Assembly (NCBI RefSeq): GCF_031583575.1
Contig: NZ_CP134146.1
Location: 3,100,001-3,164,000, forward strand
Direction: 5' to 3'
From: Thalassotalea nanhaiensis
GTDB taxonomy: Bacteria > Pseudomonadota > Gammaproteobacteria > Enterobacterales > Alteromonadaceae
Length of the DNA: 64,000 nt
How positions within the stretch are numbered: the stretch's first letter is position 1; each line of letters opens with the position of its first letter. The position numbers and the translations under genes were made by a program. This document shows positions 45,364 to 54,030 of the stretch, in pieces. The notes below the pieces were generated by a model. That model made no database searches, was not told the DNA's origin, and saw only the letters and a program-made list of their open reading frames with translations.

Positions 45364-47392
45364 TAAAGAGTCAATACTAAAGGTCGGTGAAGTTTGTGAA
45401 GTTCAGGGCCGAATAATCATTATTAGAATCTACAAAAATAAGAACCTTTCGGACCTATTTTATGACGGAACCATTATTAAGAATGTTTCCGTAGGTAGCT
45501 TTATAGAAATTAAAAAAGGGTTCACTAGCCTAATAGGGAAAATTGAAGGAGAAAGGTTAACTGAAGACAAAATAACCCAATCGACTAACCAGCCTACCTC
45601 TACTTATCAACGATATTTAACTGTGAGTTTATCAGGCTATATAGATCGCTCTGCTAAGTTTATTGGTGGGACAACGGAATTGCCGCTAATAGGCAACGAA
45701 GCCTATATACTCACCCATGATAAAGTTTCTAAGATTCACAATATAGGCACTTCATGTAATGAACAGTCTATTAATATTGCTGAAACTCATGTAGATAAAA
45801 TGCCTGTTTCTTTGCCTGTTGATGGTTTATTAAATACCCATATAGCTATTTTTGGTAACACCGGAAGTGGTAAATCAAATACACTAACATCCTTTTATCA
45901 GTCTGCGTATAGCTGCTTAGAAAACCATTATGGTTCTAATATCTTTAATGAACGTTGTAAGTTTTTATTATTTGATTTTAATGGAGAATACACTTCAGCT
46001 CCTTGTATTACCCGAAATAAAAAAGTCTACAACTTAAACACTCGAAATAAAAATTCAGATAAGGTGCCATTGCCTGGTGAAGGTATTCTAGATATTGAAG
46101 TTATCTCCATAATATGCGAAGCAACTGAAAAGACACAAAAACCAATGCTAGAAAGAGCATTAAAAAAATATAAATTAACTCAAGAAAAGGGTTCACCAAT
46201 AGAGTATGTAAAAGCTATATTAAAAAATATTATTACTAAAACTTTATTGATGGCTGATAAACAAAAAACGGCAGTATTAATAGGATACTTTAGTTCAATT
46301 TTTAATAATGCGGATGATCTTCAAGACGACCTTGAGCTACGACAAGATTCTGTTAGGTATATAATTGGAACTGCCCACAATCAAGGATTTATAAATAACC
46401 CTGAAAGCCCATATATTCCACGCACAAATTTATTTAAGAAAGTAGATCTATTTTCTTTCGAAGACAATGACTTTAATAATTTTATTAAATTTGTCTATAT
46501 TCAATTAATTGACGACCTATTAAGCTCGCGTGTAGCAAATGAGCATGTAAAACCTGTACTTGGAAAACTAAAACAGAAAAAGTCATACATTGAGAAAGTA
46601 ATTAATTTCGATGGTGGTGATATCTGGGAAGGTACTAATTTTGTTGTTATTTCTTTAGATAAAGTAAATATAGACATTAAAAAATTACTTCCACTTCTAA
46701 TTGCTAAAACCATTTATGATGAAAAGAAAAATTCCCGCAATAACCAATCACTCAACATAATTATTGACGAAGCACACAACATATTATCTAACGAGTCGTT
46801 TAGAGAAACAGAGGCATGGAAAGATCATAGATTGGAAACATTTGAGGAGATAATTAAAGAAGGGCGTAAGTTTGGTACTTTTATGACAATTTCAAGTCAG
46901 AGGCCAAATGATATCTCTCACACAATTACTTCACAAGCGCATAATTATTTCATCCATAGACTAGTCAATGAACGTGACCTAAATTCAATTTCAAACGCTG
47001 TTTCTTACATTGATAAAATAACTGAAGAGTCTATACCTAATCTGCCAACTGGCGTTTGTATATTTAGTGGTATATCAACACAGATACCACTAAAGTTGAA
47101 AATACATGAATTAGATGCCTCAGAGCAACCTAACAGTAACACTTTTAAATTTTTTGATAAAAACTTTAATAGTTTAAACGCAAATACTTTGGCCGAATAC
47201 CTTGATTTAACTGAAGAAGAATTAGAATCTATGGATTTGACTCTTGAAGAGAATACAGGTCATTCAGGTGAAATGGTTTATAGTTTTTATTTTAATGTCC
47301 CTGAAGGCACTCCGACCTATATTCTTGAGAAAAAAGGTTGGCAAATAGGTCAGAGTGTTTGTGATATTCCTATTGAATTAGGTGTAGGCTAG
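45356..47392 (+). CDS. HerA-type hexameric ATPase of the SIR2-HerA system
   Basis: 678 aa from ATG 45356, chosen for GGAG nine bases upstream; an earlier in-frame ATG lies inside the SIR2 gene. An N-terminal beta-barrel (HAS-like) region is followed by Walker A G-N-T-G-S-G-K-S (167-174), the F-D-F-N-G-E-Y motif, Walker B I-I-I-D-E-A-H-N and the S-S-Q-R-P sensor segment. HerA is a FtsK/HerA-clade translocase; here it is the partner that assembles with the upstream SIR2 NADase. Confidence 0.9.
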   Translation: MHDKESILKVGEVCEVQGRIIIIRIYKNKNLSDLFYDGTIIKNVSVGSFIEIKKGFTSLIGKIEGERLTEDKITQSTNQPTSTYQRYLTVSLSGYIDRSAKFIGGTTELPLIGNEAYILTHDKVSKIHNIGTSCNEQSINIAETHVDKMPVSLPVDGLLNTHIAIFGNTGSGKSNTLTSFYQSAYSCLENHYGSNIFNERCKFLLFDFNGEYTSAPCITRNKKVYNLNTRNKNSDKVPLPGEGILDIEVISIICEATEKTQKPMLERALKKYKLTQEKGSPIEYVKAILKNIITKTLLMADKQKTAVLIGYFSSIFNNADDLQDDLELRQDSVRYIIGTAHNQGFINNPESPYIPRTNLFKKVDLFSFEDNDFNNFIKFVYIQLIDDLLSSRVANEHVKPVLGKLKQKKSYIEKVINFDGGDIWEGTNFVVISLDKVNIDIKKLLPLLIAKTIYDEKKNSRNNQSLNIIIDEAHNILSNESFRETEAWKDHRLETFEEIIKEGRKFGTFMTISSQRPNDISHTITSQAHNYFIHRLVNERDLNSISNAVSYIDKITEESIPNLPTGVCIFSGISTQIPLKLKIHELDASEQPNSNTFKFFDKNFNSLNANTLAEYLDLTEEELESMDLTLEENTGHSGEMVYSFYFNVPEGTPTYILEKKGWQIGQSVCDIPIELGVG

Positions 47393-47453
47393 CTCCACAG
47401 AATCGTCATAAAATCAGTTAAAAAATAATCCAGTTATAATATATAGCTGGAAT

Positions 47454-49184
47454 TTAACCTGAATTTTTTATAAAACCATCAATCGTTGCGGTATATGTCC
47501 AACGTTTTTCTTTAGTACTAAACCATACCGCACGACTTTCGCCAGTATTAAAAATAATATTATAAGTAAGTTTTTCTTTATCTTTAAAAGTCGGTTTTTG
47601 CATACCTTCAATATGCGTTGTTAATTCATCATCATCAAAATTTCTCTTGAAATCTTCCCACTGTTCGTCAGTTTTAATGCTGCTACCATACCGATAAACG
47701 TCGATGCGTTTAATAAATTTCGGTAACATCGACTTTAACTTTAACCTAGTATCAGTAGGGATTTCGCTATGCTTGACCTGATTTAGTAACTCTAAAAACT
47801 CGACTTCTTCGGTAGTTTCTAAATGCGTTGCAGCTTCAACTTCACTCTTAACTTTGACAAGATCTTGTTTTAATTTTGATATATTTTCTTCTATATTTTC
47901 CTTGCGTAAAACGAAGGTTTCTTTAGTTATAACGCCATCTAAAAGAAGGTCTAATAGTTTATCTAGCTTAGGCTGCAGTAAGTCAATTTCGGAGGTTAAA
48001 TCAGCCTGTTTTACCTGTAACGAGCCAACATCAATAACATTTCCTTTGAATATCAGATCGTAATTAACTTTATCCTTACAAAGCTCAATTAGTACTTGCT
48101 CTAAGAATCGCGCCCGCGAACTACCACCAAAACAAACCGACTCACCCTTGGCATGACCAGAACAACGAATAGATGCCGATTTATTTTTCTGCTGCTGAAC
48201 CACAAAACGCGACCCGCAATAACCACAAAATGTAATCCCCATATAAATTACAGGCGGATATTTACGCATCGAAGGCGTAGTAGTTCTTGTCTTACGAATT
48301 TCTAATGCTTGATAAAATACGCCTTTGGGAACCGTTATAGGGTAATAATCATCAACTTGGGACTCATTGTCCTTACCTACGTTAAAAACTCTACGCCCAA
48401 TAAGGCGGTAGTCCGTAAGAAGGCGCGTAACATACGATTCATTCCAAACACTTCTTATCTTTCTGGTATTTTTATGGGCAGCTACCCGTTTATGATGCTC
48501 CATCCAAACAGCTTCATTTTCGTTTAACCATCTAACGATGCTATTTGCTCCCTTCCCATCGTTATACATTTCAAAGATTTTACGAATAACTTCGCCACGT
48601 TTCGGGATCACTTCAAAACCGACGATTTTCGGTGGCGTATGTGATGTATCGTATACTTTAGAAATCCAATTAGGTAAATTGCCCACGGCTACAACTTCGC
48701 CATTAGCAACTCGCTTCTGGTAACTGGCGATAGTTCGTTCAGCCCTAGATCGAGATTCTTTGTTAGCTGCTTCGGCTTGCGCCTGTATTCCTACGAAACG
48801 CCCAAAATCAGAAACATCTTCCGGTGAAATCGTTTGTCCAGTAGTAGAAAAGTGTATCAATAACCCCGATAAAGCTATTTCTCGAATTTTAGTCGCGGCA
48901 TCAAAAAACTCTTCACGGCTAAAACGCGTCATATCGAACATTACAACGACACTTCCTTCTGGATATGCGCCATTGCGAGCCGAAGTTAAGATCTCCTGTA
49001 AATTTGCCCCTCGATAGGCGCTTACGCCAGCTTCTACAATATCATCTAACCTAACATAATCGTCTTTTTCCATAAGACGCTCTATTGCTTGGTTATTAAT
49101 ATGGCGTTGGTTATCCAACCCACTGCCGTTAGCAGCTTGTGAGCTATCACTTACTCGGATATAATTTACGATAATTTTATTCAT
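47454..49184 (-). CDS. large serine recombinase (integrase of element 1)
   Basis: 576 aa. The resolvase domain has catalytic Ser12 (Y-I-R-V-S-D-S-S-Q). The recombinase domain follows (G-K-G-A-N-S-I-V-R-W-L-N), then a zinc ribbon C-G-Y-C with a distal C-x-G-H...C near 318-355, and a C-terminal coiled coil (about 385-440) that controls directionality in this class. It lies at the right end, reading inward, 18 bases from the ettA start codon. It is the enzyme expected to join attP with the site in ettA. A directionality factor is not identified. Confidence 0.95.
   Translation of the reverse strand: MNKIIVNYIRVSDSSQAANGSGLDNQRHINNQAIERLMEKDDYVRLDDIVEAGVSAYRGANLQEILTSARNGAYPEGSVVVMFDMTRFSREEFFDAATKIREIALSGLLIHFSTTGQTISPEDVSDFGRFVGIQAQAEAANKESRSRAERTIASYQKRVANGEVVAVGNLPNWISKVYDTSHTPPKIVGFEVIPKRGEVIRKIFEMYNDGKGANSIVRWLNENEAVWMEHHKRVAAHKNTRKIRSVWNESYVTRLLTDYRLIGRRVFNVGKDNESQVDDYYPITVPKGVFYQALEIRKTRTTTPSMRKYPPVIYMGITFCGYCGSRFVVQQQKNKSASIRCSGHAKGESVCFGGSSRARFLEQVLIELCKDKVNYDLIFKGNVIDVGSLQVKQADLTSEIDLLQPKLDKLLDLLLDGVITKETFVLRKENIEENISKLKQDLVKVKSEVEAATHLETTEEVEFLELLNQVKHSEIPTDTRLKLKSMLPKFIKRIDVYRYGSSIKTDEQWEDFKRNFDDDELTTHIEGMQKPTFKDKEKLTYNIIFNTGESRAVWFSTKEKRWTYTATIDGFIKNSG
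49137..49165 (+). promoter_or_regulatory. outward sigma-70-type promoter inside the recombinase gene, driving ettA
   Basis: TTGTGA (49137-49142), a 17-base spacer, and a perfect TATAAT (49160-49165) on the plus strand, antisense to the recombinase start region. A transcript from near 49172 would have a leader of about 30 bases with AAGG eight bases before the ettA ATG. It replaces the host promoter left behind at 33.1 kb. Confidence 0.65.
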
Positions 49185-49202
49185 ATTCTTAAGGTTTCCC
49201 CA

Positions 49203-50882
49203 ATGGCATTGCCAGATAAATTTATCTATTCGATGAATAGAGTATCAAAAGTTATTTCAAGTACCAAACGTACAATTTTAAAAGACATCTCCTTATCATT
49301 TTTTCCCGGCGCTAAAATTGGTGTTTTAGGTTTAAATGGTTCAGGTAAATCAACGCTACTGCGTATTATGGCAGGTGTTGATAAAGAGTTTGAAGGTGAG
49401 GCGCACGCACTTGCCGGCACCAAAATTGGTTATTTAGAACAAGAGCCGCAACTTGATGAAGAAGCTACGGTTCGAGAATGTGTAGAGCAAGCAGTTAGTG
49501 AAGTTAAAAATGCCTTGGCGCGTTTAGATGCTGTCTATATGGAATATGCCGAAGAAGGCGCTGACTTTGATGCTCTTGCCAAAGAACAAGGTGAACTGGA
49601 AGCAATCATTGAAACCCAAGACGGCCATAATATTGATAACGTGTTAGAACGTGCTGCTGATGCACTGCGTTTACCTGAGTGGGATCAACCAATAAAAGTA
49701 TTATCTGGTGGTGAACGCCGCCGTGTAGCGTTATGTCGACTACTACTTGAAAAGCCAGACATGTTATTACTTGATGAACCAACTAACCACTTGGATGCAG
49801 AATCTGTGGCATGGCTTGAGCGTTTCTTACATGACTACTCAGGGACGGTTGTTGCCATTACCCATGATAGATACTTCTTGGACAATGTTGCCGGTTGGAT
49901 CCTAGAGTTAGACCGTGGTGAAGGTATTCCTTGGGAAGGCAATTACTCTTCATGGTTAGAGCAAAAAGATGCGCGTTTAGAACAAGAAAAACGTCAAGAA
50001 AATGCTTTAGCGAAAACCATTAAGCATGAGCTTGAGTGGGTTCGCTCCAATCCGAAAGGCCGCCAAGCGAAATCAAAAGCTCGCATGGCTCGTTTTGAAG
50101 AATTATCAAGTAATGAGAACCAAAAACGTAATGAAACTAACGAGCTTTATATTCCACCGGGGCCACGCCTGGGCGATAAAGTTATTGAGGTTGAAAACCT
50201 AACTAAGTCATATAACGACCGCGTACTAATTGATGATTTAAGTTTCTCAATGCCTAAAGGCGCAATAGTAGGTATTATCGGTCCAAACGGCGCAGGTAAG
50301 TCGACTTTATTTAAAATGTTATCGGGTGCAGAAGCGCCGGACTCAGGTTCAGTTACAGTTGGTGAAACCGTTAAACTTGCCTCTGTAGATCAGTTCCGTG
50401 ACGACATGGATGATGCAAGAACCGTTTATCAGGAAATTTCAGAAGATAATGAAATTATTCAAATTGGTACTTATGAAATCCCTGCACGTGCCTATGTAAG
50501 TCGTTTTAATTTTAAAGGTACAGACCAACAAAAAGTGATTGGTCAATTGTCAGGTGGTGAACGAAATCGTGTGCATTTAGCCAAACTTGTTAAAACAGGT
50601 GGTAACGTATTACTTCTGGATGAGCCAACCAATGACTTAGATATTGAGACATTACGTGCTCTTGAAGAAGCTATTTTAGAGTTCCCAGGTTGTGCGATGG
50701 TTATTTCCCATGACCGTTGGTTCTTAGACCGCATTGCCACGCACATCATTGATTACCGTGACGAAGGCGAAGTAAACTTTTTTGAAGGTAACTTTACCGA
50801 ATACGAAGAGTGGCTTAAGAAAACTTATGGTCCACAGGCAGCTGAACCACACCGCATTAAGTACAAACGTATTACTGCGTAG
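49203..50882 (+). CDS. ettA: EttA, ABC-F translational throttle, with element-derived 5' end
   Basis: 559 aa. Two ABC domains with Walker A G-L-N-G-S-G-K-S-T and G-P-N-G-A-G-K-S-T, signature motifs L-S-G-G-E-R and the EttA arm between them. EttA binds the ribosomal E site and gates the first elongation step by the ATP/ADP ratio. The first 24 codons come from element 1: host V-V-P-P-K-R is replaced by V-I-S-S-T-K-R, one residue longer, and the frame is kept. Promoter and ribosome site also come from the element. Downstream, a shared terminator with the convergent crotonase gene. Confidence 0.96.
   Translation: MALPDKFIYSMNRVSKVISSTKRTILKDISLSFFPGAKIGVLGLNGSGKSTLLRIMAGVDKEFEGEAHALAGTKIGYLEQEPQLDEEATVRECVEQAVSEVKNALARLDAVYMEYAEEGADFDALAKEQGELEAIIETQDGHNIDNVLERAADALRLPEWDQPIKVLSGGERRRVALCRLLLEKPDMLLLDEPTNHLDAESVAWLERFLHDYSGTVVAITHDRYFLDNVAGWILELDRGEGIPWEGNYSSWLEQKDARLEQEKRQENALAKTIKHELEWVRSNPKGRQAKSKARMARFEELSSNENQKRNETNELYIPPGPRLGDKVIEVENLTKSYNDRVLIDDLSFSMPKGAIVGIIGPNGAGKSTLFKMLSGAEAPDSGSVTVGETVKLASVDQFRDDMDDARTVYQEISEDNEIIQIGTYEIPARAYVSRFNFKGTDQQKVIGQLSGGERNRVHLAKLVKTGGNVLLLDEPTNDLDIETLRALEEAILEFPGCAMVISHDRWFLDRIATHIIDYRDEGEVNFFEGNFTEYEEWLKKTYGPQAAEPHRIKYKRITA
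49251..49292. other. attR of element 1
   Basis: Element arm (ATTTCAAGTACCAAA) meets ettA (AATTTTAAAAGAC) at CGTAC, 49269-49273. Combined with attL it defines the insertion. Confidence 0.8.
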
Positions 50883-50922
50883 AAGACACGAATAATGGTT
50901 TAAATTACCATTCTCGTTGCTT

Positions 50923-50959
50923 AAAAAGGATAAGGAGTCGTTGGCGCCTTATCCTTTTT
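50923..50959. terminator. bidirectional terminator between ettA and crotonase genes
   Basis: AAAAAGGATAAGG (50923-50935) pairs with CCTTATCCTTTTT (50947-50959), then TATTT. Works for both convergent genes. Confidence 0.9.
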
Positions 50960-50966
50960 TATTTCG

Positions 50967-51767
50967 TTATTTCGCTAATTTTGCCATTAACTCGTTTACC
51001 GCGTCCAAATGCTCCGGGTTGTTATGACACATGCCTTGAAACACTGCGCAAATATCAAGAAAGTCTGGTAATTCTGTACGCTGCGCCATTTTCATCAAGC
51101 GTTTGGTCATACGAAGCGCTGCGGTTGGTTTACTGGCGATTTCGGTAGCAAGTTCGTTTGCTTTATTCAATAACTGTTCAGGTTCAACAACATCGAGTAA
51201 TAAACCAATTTCTTTTGCTTCGAATGCATCAATGACTTTACCGGTAAAAGTAAGCTCTGCCGCTTTTTGATAGCCAATAACACGTTGCATAAACCATGCT
51301 CCGCCATCACCTGGAATAATGCCTAAATTGACAAAGGTTTCGCCAAATTTTGCTTTAGTCGAGGCTATGCGTAAATCACACATATTACAAATATCAAAAC
51401 CAGCGCCTATTGCCGGACCATTAACAGCCGCAATGACTGGCACTTCACACGATTGGATAGCCAAAGGAATGCGCTGTATGCCTTGACGGTATCTATTTTC
51501 AAGTTCAGATACATCGCCAGCAAAGTCCCCACTACGATTAGCCATATCTTTAATATTCCCGCCCGATGAAAATGCAGAGCCAGCTCCGGTTATGATTAGC
51601 ACGGCAATATCAGCGTTTTTATTGATCCAAGTAATGGTATCTACAATGTCATCAGCAATTTGAGTACTGGTTAAGGCATTTCTTAAATCGTGACGGTTGA
51701 ATGTTAATGTTACGACTTTATTGTCTAAACATAGTGTTGAGTCAGTAAGTTGTGGTAATTGGTTCAT
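50967..51767 (-). CDS. enoyl-CoA hydratase/isomerase (crotonase family)
   Basis: 266 aa. The oxyanion-hole segments S-S-G-G-N-I-K-D-M and N-G-P-A-I-G-A-G-F-D are present, and an acidic pair (G-E-T-F...I-P-G-D-G-G) at the catalytic positions fits hydratase or isomerase activity. It probably acts on an acyl-CoA in fatty or amino acid degradation, but no other genes of such a pathway are adjacent. Monocistronic, leftward. Confidence 0.88.
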   Translation of the reverse strand: MNQLPQLTDSTLCLDNKVVTLTFNRHDLRNALTSTQIADDIVDTITWINKNADIAVLIITGAGSAFSSGGNIKDMANRSGDFAGDVSELENRYRQGIQRIPLAIQSCEVPVIAAVNGPAIGAGFDICNMCDLRIASTKAKFGETFVNLGIIPGDGGAWFMQRVIGYQKAAELTFTGKVIDAFEAKEIGLLLDVVEPEQLLNKANELATEIASKPTAALRMTKRLMKMAQRTELPDFLDICAVFQGMCHNNPEHLDAVNELMAKLAK

Positions 51768-51944
51768 AAGGCTCAGCTTTAAATTTAATGATATTAATTG
51801 ATTCTATCGAACCTGCTGCCAAATTGTAATGAAATATATCTGCTACTGGTTTTGCATAAAAAATTAGCTATATTGTATGGGTACAATTTTAAAAAATATA
51901 AACAAAAAATAATTATTATTACATTCATATTTCAGGACAGATCA

Positions 51945-53987
51945 ATGAAAAAGTTATTAATCCCCTCATTAATTGCTATGGGACTTTTTGCTTGCTCCAA
52001 TGGCGAGTCAGATAGTGTAGCATCTACACAACCAACACTTAGTTCAGGTATATTACTTGAAAACATGGACACAACAGTAAACCCCGGAGATGATTTTAAT
52101 CAATACGTTAACGGTAAATGGATGTCTACTGCCACCATCCCAGATGACAAATCATCTGCAGGTGTGTGGGTACAGTTAAGAGATGCCTCTCAGGATAATG
52201 TTAAGAAAATTATCGAAGAATCATCGACAGGTACATTTGCAAACGGTTCAAATGAACAAAAAGTTGGCGACTTATATAATTCATATTTAGATATGGAAAA
52301 ACGTAATGCGCTGAGTGTCACTCCGCTTGATTTTGAGTTTTCTGCGATTAATGGCATAAGCGATTATTCAGAGCTTGCCGTTTACTTTGCCGAAGCGAAT
52401 AAACGTAACTACAACCCTCCTTTTGCTCTTGGCCAATACGTTGATTTAAAAAATCCATCTACCTACATGATTTACACTTGGCAAGCGGGTCTAGGCTTAC
52501 CAGATAAAGAGTATTATTTTAAAGAAGGTGAGAAGTCTGAAAGTATTCGAACTAAATACCGTACTCACATTGAAAACATGTTTGCATTGGCTGGTTTCAA
52601 TGATGGTAAAACGGCAGCAGAGACCATTTTTTCAATAGAGTTAGAATTAGCCGGATATCACCTGGAAAAAGAAAAAACTCGTGATATGGTCGCGCTTTAC
52701 AATAAGATCCCGCGTAATGAATTAAATACCATTATGGCCGATTTCGATTGGGATAGATTCCTAACCACCGCAGGTGTTAACGATATCGATGGTTTGGTTG
52801 TCACCCAGTTAGATTACATGAAAAATTTAAATAAGGTGATTAAGAACACGCCAATTGACAGTTGGAAAGTGTATTTAAAATGGCGTGCATTAAGTGCTAA
52901 TGGCTCGCGTTTAACAAGTGCTATTGATGATGAGAATTTCGATTTTTATACTAAAACACTGTGGGGCGCAAAAGAGCAAAAGCCTATGTGGCGCCGTGGC
53001 GTAGGGGTCGTAAATGCAACCTTAGGCGAAGTCGTTGGTAAAGTGTATGTAGATCGTCACTTTCCACCAGAAGCGAAAGCACGCATGCTAACGATGGTAA
53101 ACAATTTATTTAAAGCCTACGAGCAAAGTATTAAAGAACTTGATTGGATGACTGATGAAACTAAGGCACAAGCATTAGATAAACTGTCAAAATTCACACC
53201 TAAAATTGGCTACCCAGACAAGTGGAAAGATTATTCAAAATTAGACATTAAAGGCGATGATTACTTTGGTAATATTGAACGAGCTGCACTGTTTACTTAC
53301 CAACAAAACTTGGACAGACAAAACAGCCCTGTAGATAAAACTGAATGGGGAATGAATCCGCAAACCATTAACGCCTATTACAATCCACCATTAAATGAAA
53401 TTGTTTTTCCTGCCGGAATTTTACAACCACCATTTTTTGATATGAATGCAGAAGATGCGGTTAATTATGGCGCTATTGGTGCAGTTATTGGTCATGAAAT
53501 CGGCCATGGTTTTGATGATGCAGGCTCTACTTTTGACGGAGATGGTGTGCTTAGAAATTGGTGGACCGACAAAGATAAAGATGAATTTAAAAAGCGTACC
53601 TCAGCATTAGTTGCACAATATGATGCTTTTAAAGTATTTCCTGATTTAAATGTAAACGGTACATTTACGTTAGGCGAAAACATTGGTGACTTAGGTGGTT
53701 TAAGTATAGGTATGAAAGCTTATAAATTATCACTCAATGGTGAAGAGGGTCCGGTATTGGATGAATTTACCGGAGAACAAAGGGTTCTAATAGGATTTGC
53801 TCAGGTTTGGCGCGGCATTCATAGAGAAGAACTATTACGTCAATTAGTTGGCACTGATCCACATTCTCCGCAAAAATTTAGAGTAAATGGCACGGTAAGA
53901 AATGTACCAGAGTTTTATACCGCTTTTGACATTAAAGAAGACACTAAACTTTACTTAGCGCCAGAGCAACGCGTTAAAATTTGGTAA
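51945..53987 (+). CDS. pepO-like: M13-family (neprilysin/PepO) metallopeptidase, lipoprotein
   Basis: 680 aa from ATG 51945, which has AGGA seven bases upstream and starts a lipoprotein signal (M-K-K-L-L-I-P-S-L-I-A-M-G-L-F-A-C-S) with lipobox F-A-C; a longer upstream frame is not used. The zinc site H-E-I-G-H is at about 517-521 with a downstream E-N-I-G-D-L-G-G providing the third ligand. Length is normal for M13 enzymes, which degrade small peptides. Envelope-located like the M3 enzyme at 18 kb. Confidence 0.94.
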   Translation: MKKLLIPSLIAMGLFACSNGESDSVASTQPTLSSGILLENMDTTVNPGDDFNQYVNGKWMSTATIPDDKSSAGVWVQLRDASQDNVKKIIEESSTGTFANGSNEQKVGDLYNSYLDMEKRNALSVTPLDFEFSAINGISDYSELAVYFAEANKRNYNPPFALGQYVDLKNPSTYMIYTWQAGLGLPDKEYYFKEGEKSESIRTKYRTHIENMFALAGFNDGKTAAETIFSIELELAGYHLEKEKTRDMVALYNKIPRNELNTIMADFDWDRFLTTAGVNDIDGLVVTQLDYMKNLNKVIKNTPIDSWKVYLKWRALSANGSRLTSAIDDENFDFYTKTLWGAKEQKPMWRRGVGVVNATLGEVVGKVYVDRHFPPEAKARMLTMVNNLFKAYEQSIKELDWMTDETKAQALDKLSKFTPKIGYPDKWKDYSKLDIKGDDYFGNIERAALFTYQQNLDRQNSPVDKTEWGMNPQTINAYYNPPLNEIVFPAGILQPPFFDMNAEDAVNYGAIGAVIGHEIGHGFDDAGSTFDGDGVLRNWWTDKDKDEFKKRTSALVAQYDAFKVFPDLNVNGTFTLGENIGDLGGLSIGMKAYKLSLNGEEGPVLDEFTGEQRVLIGFAQVWRGIHREELLRQLVGTDPHSPQKFRVNGTVRNVPEFYTAFDIKEDTKLYLAPEQRVKIW

Positions 53988-54003
53988 TTCTTAACAGTAA
54001 CTG

Positions 54004-54030
54004 AGAATAGCCAATTACATTGGCTATTCT
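54004..54030. terminator. hairpin between M13 and RRF_GI genes
   Basis: AGAATAGCCAAT / ATTGGCTATTCT (54004-54015, 54019-54030) with loop TAC; overlaps the last codons of the minus-strand gene. Probable termination signal, though the T run is short. Confidence 0.7.

Larger units (their letters stand above)
33213..49273. mobile_element. element 1: serine-recombinase integrative island in ettA, about 16 kb
   Basis: Bounded by copies of the ettA 5' end, with a large serine recombinase at the right end transcribed inward. Cargo: a type II restriction-modification pair, two small operons with a shared 27-bp leader element, NUMOD3 mini-genes, an HNH nuclease, an HK97-fold major capsid protein, unknown proteins, a GIY-YIG-like nuclease and SIR2-HerA. 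No conjugation, terminase, portal, tail or replication genes were recognised, so it resembles a phage satellite or a reduced prophage that serves as a defence island. Confidence 0.85.

Noticed and set aside
33213-49273. complete prophage
   Set aside because: No terminase, portal, tail, lysis or replication genes were found.
51798-51944. N-terminal extension of the M13 peptidase
   Set aside because: The lipoprotein signal and ribosome site fix the start at 51945.
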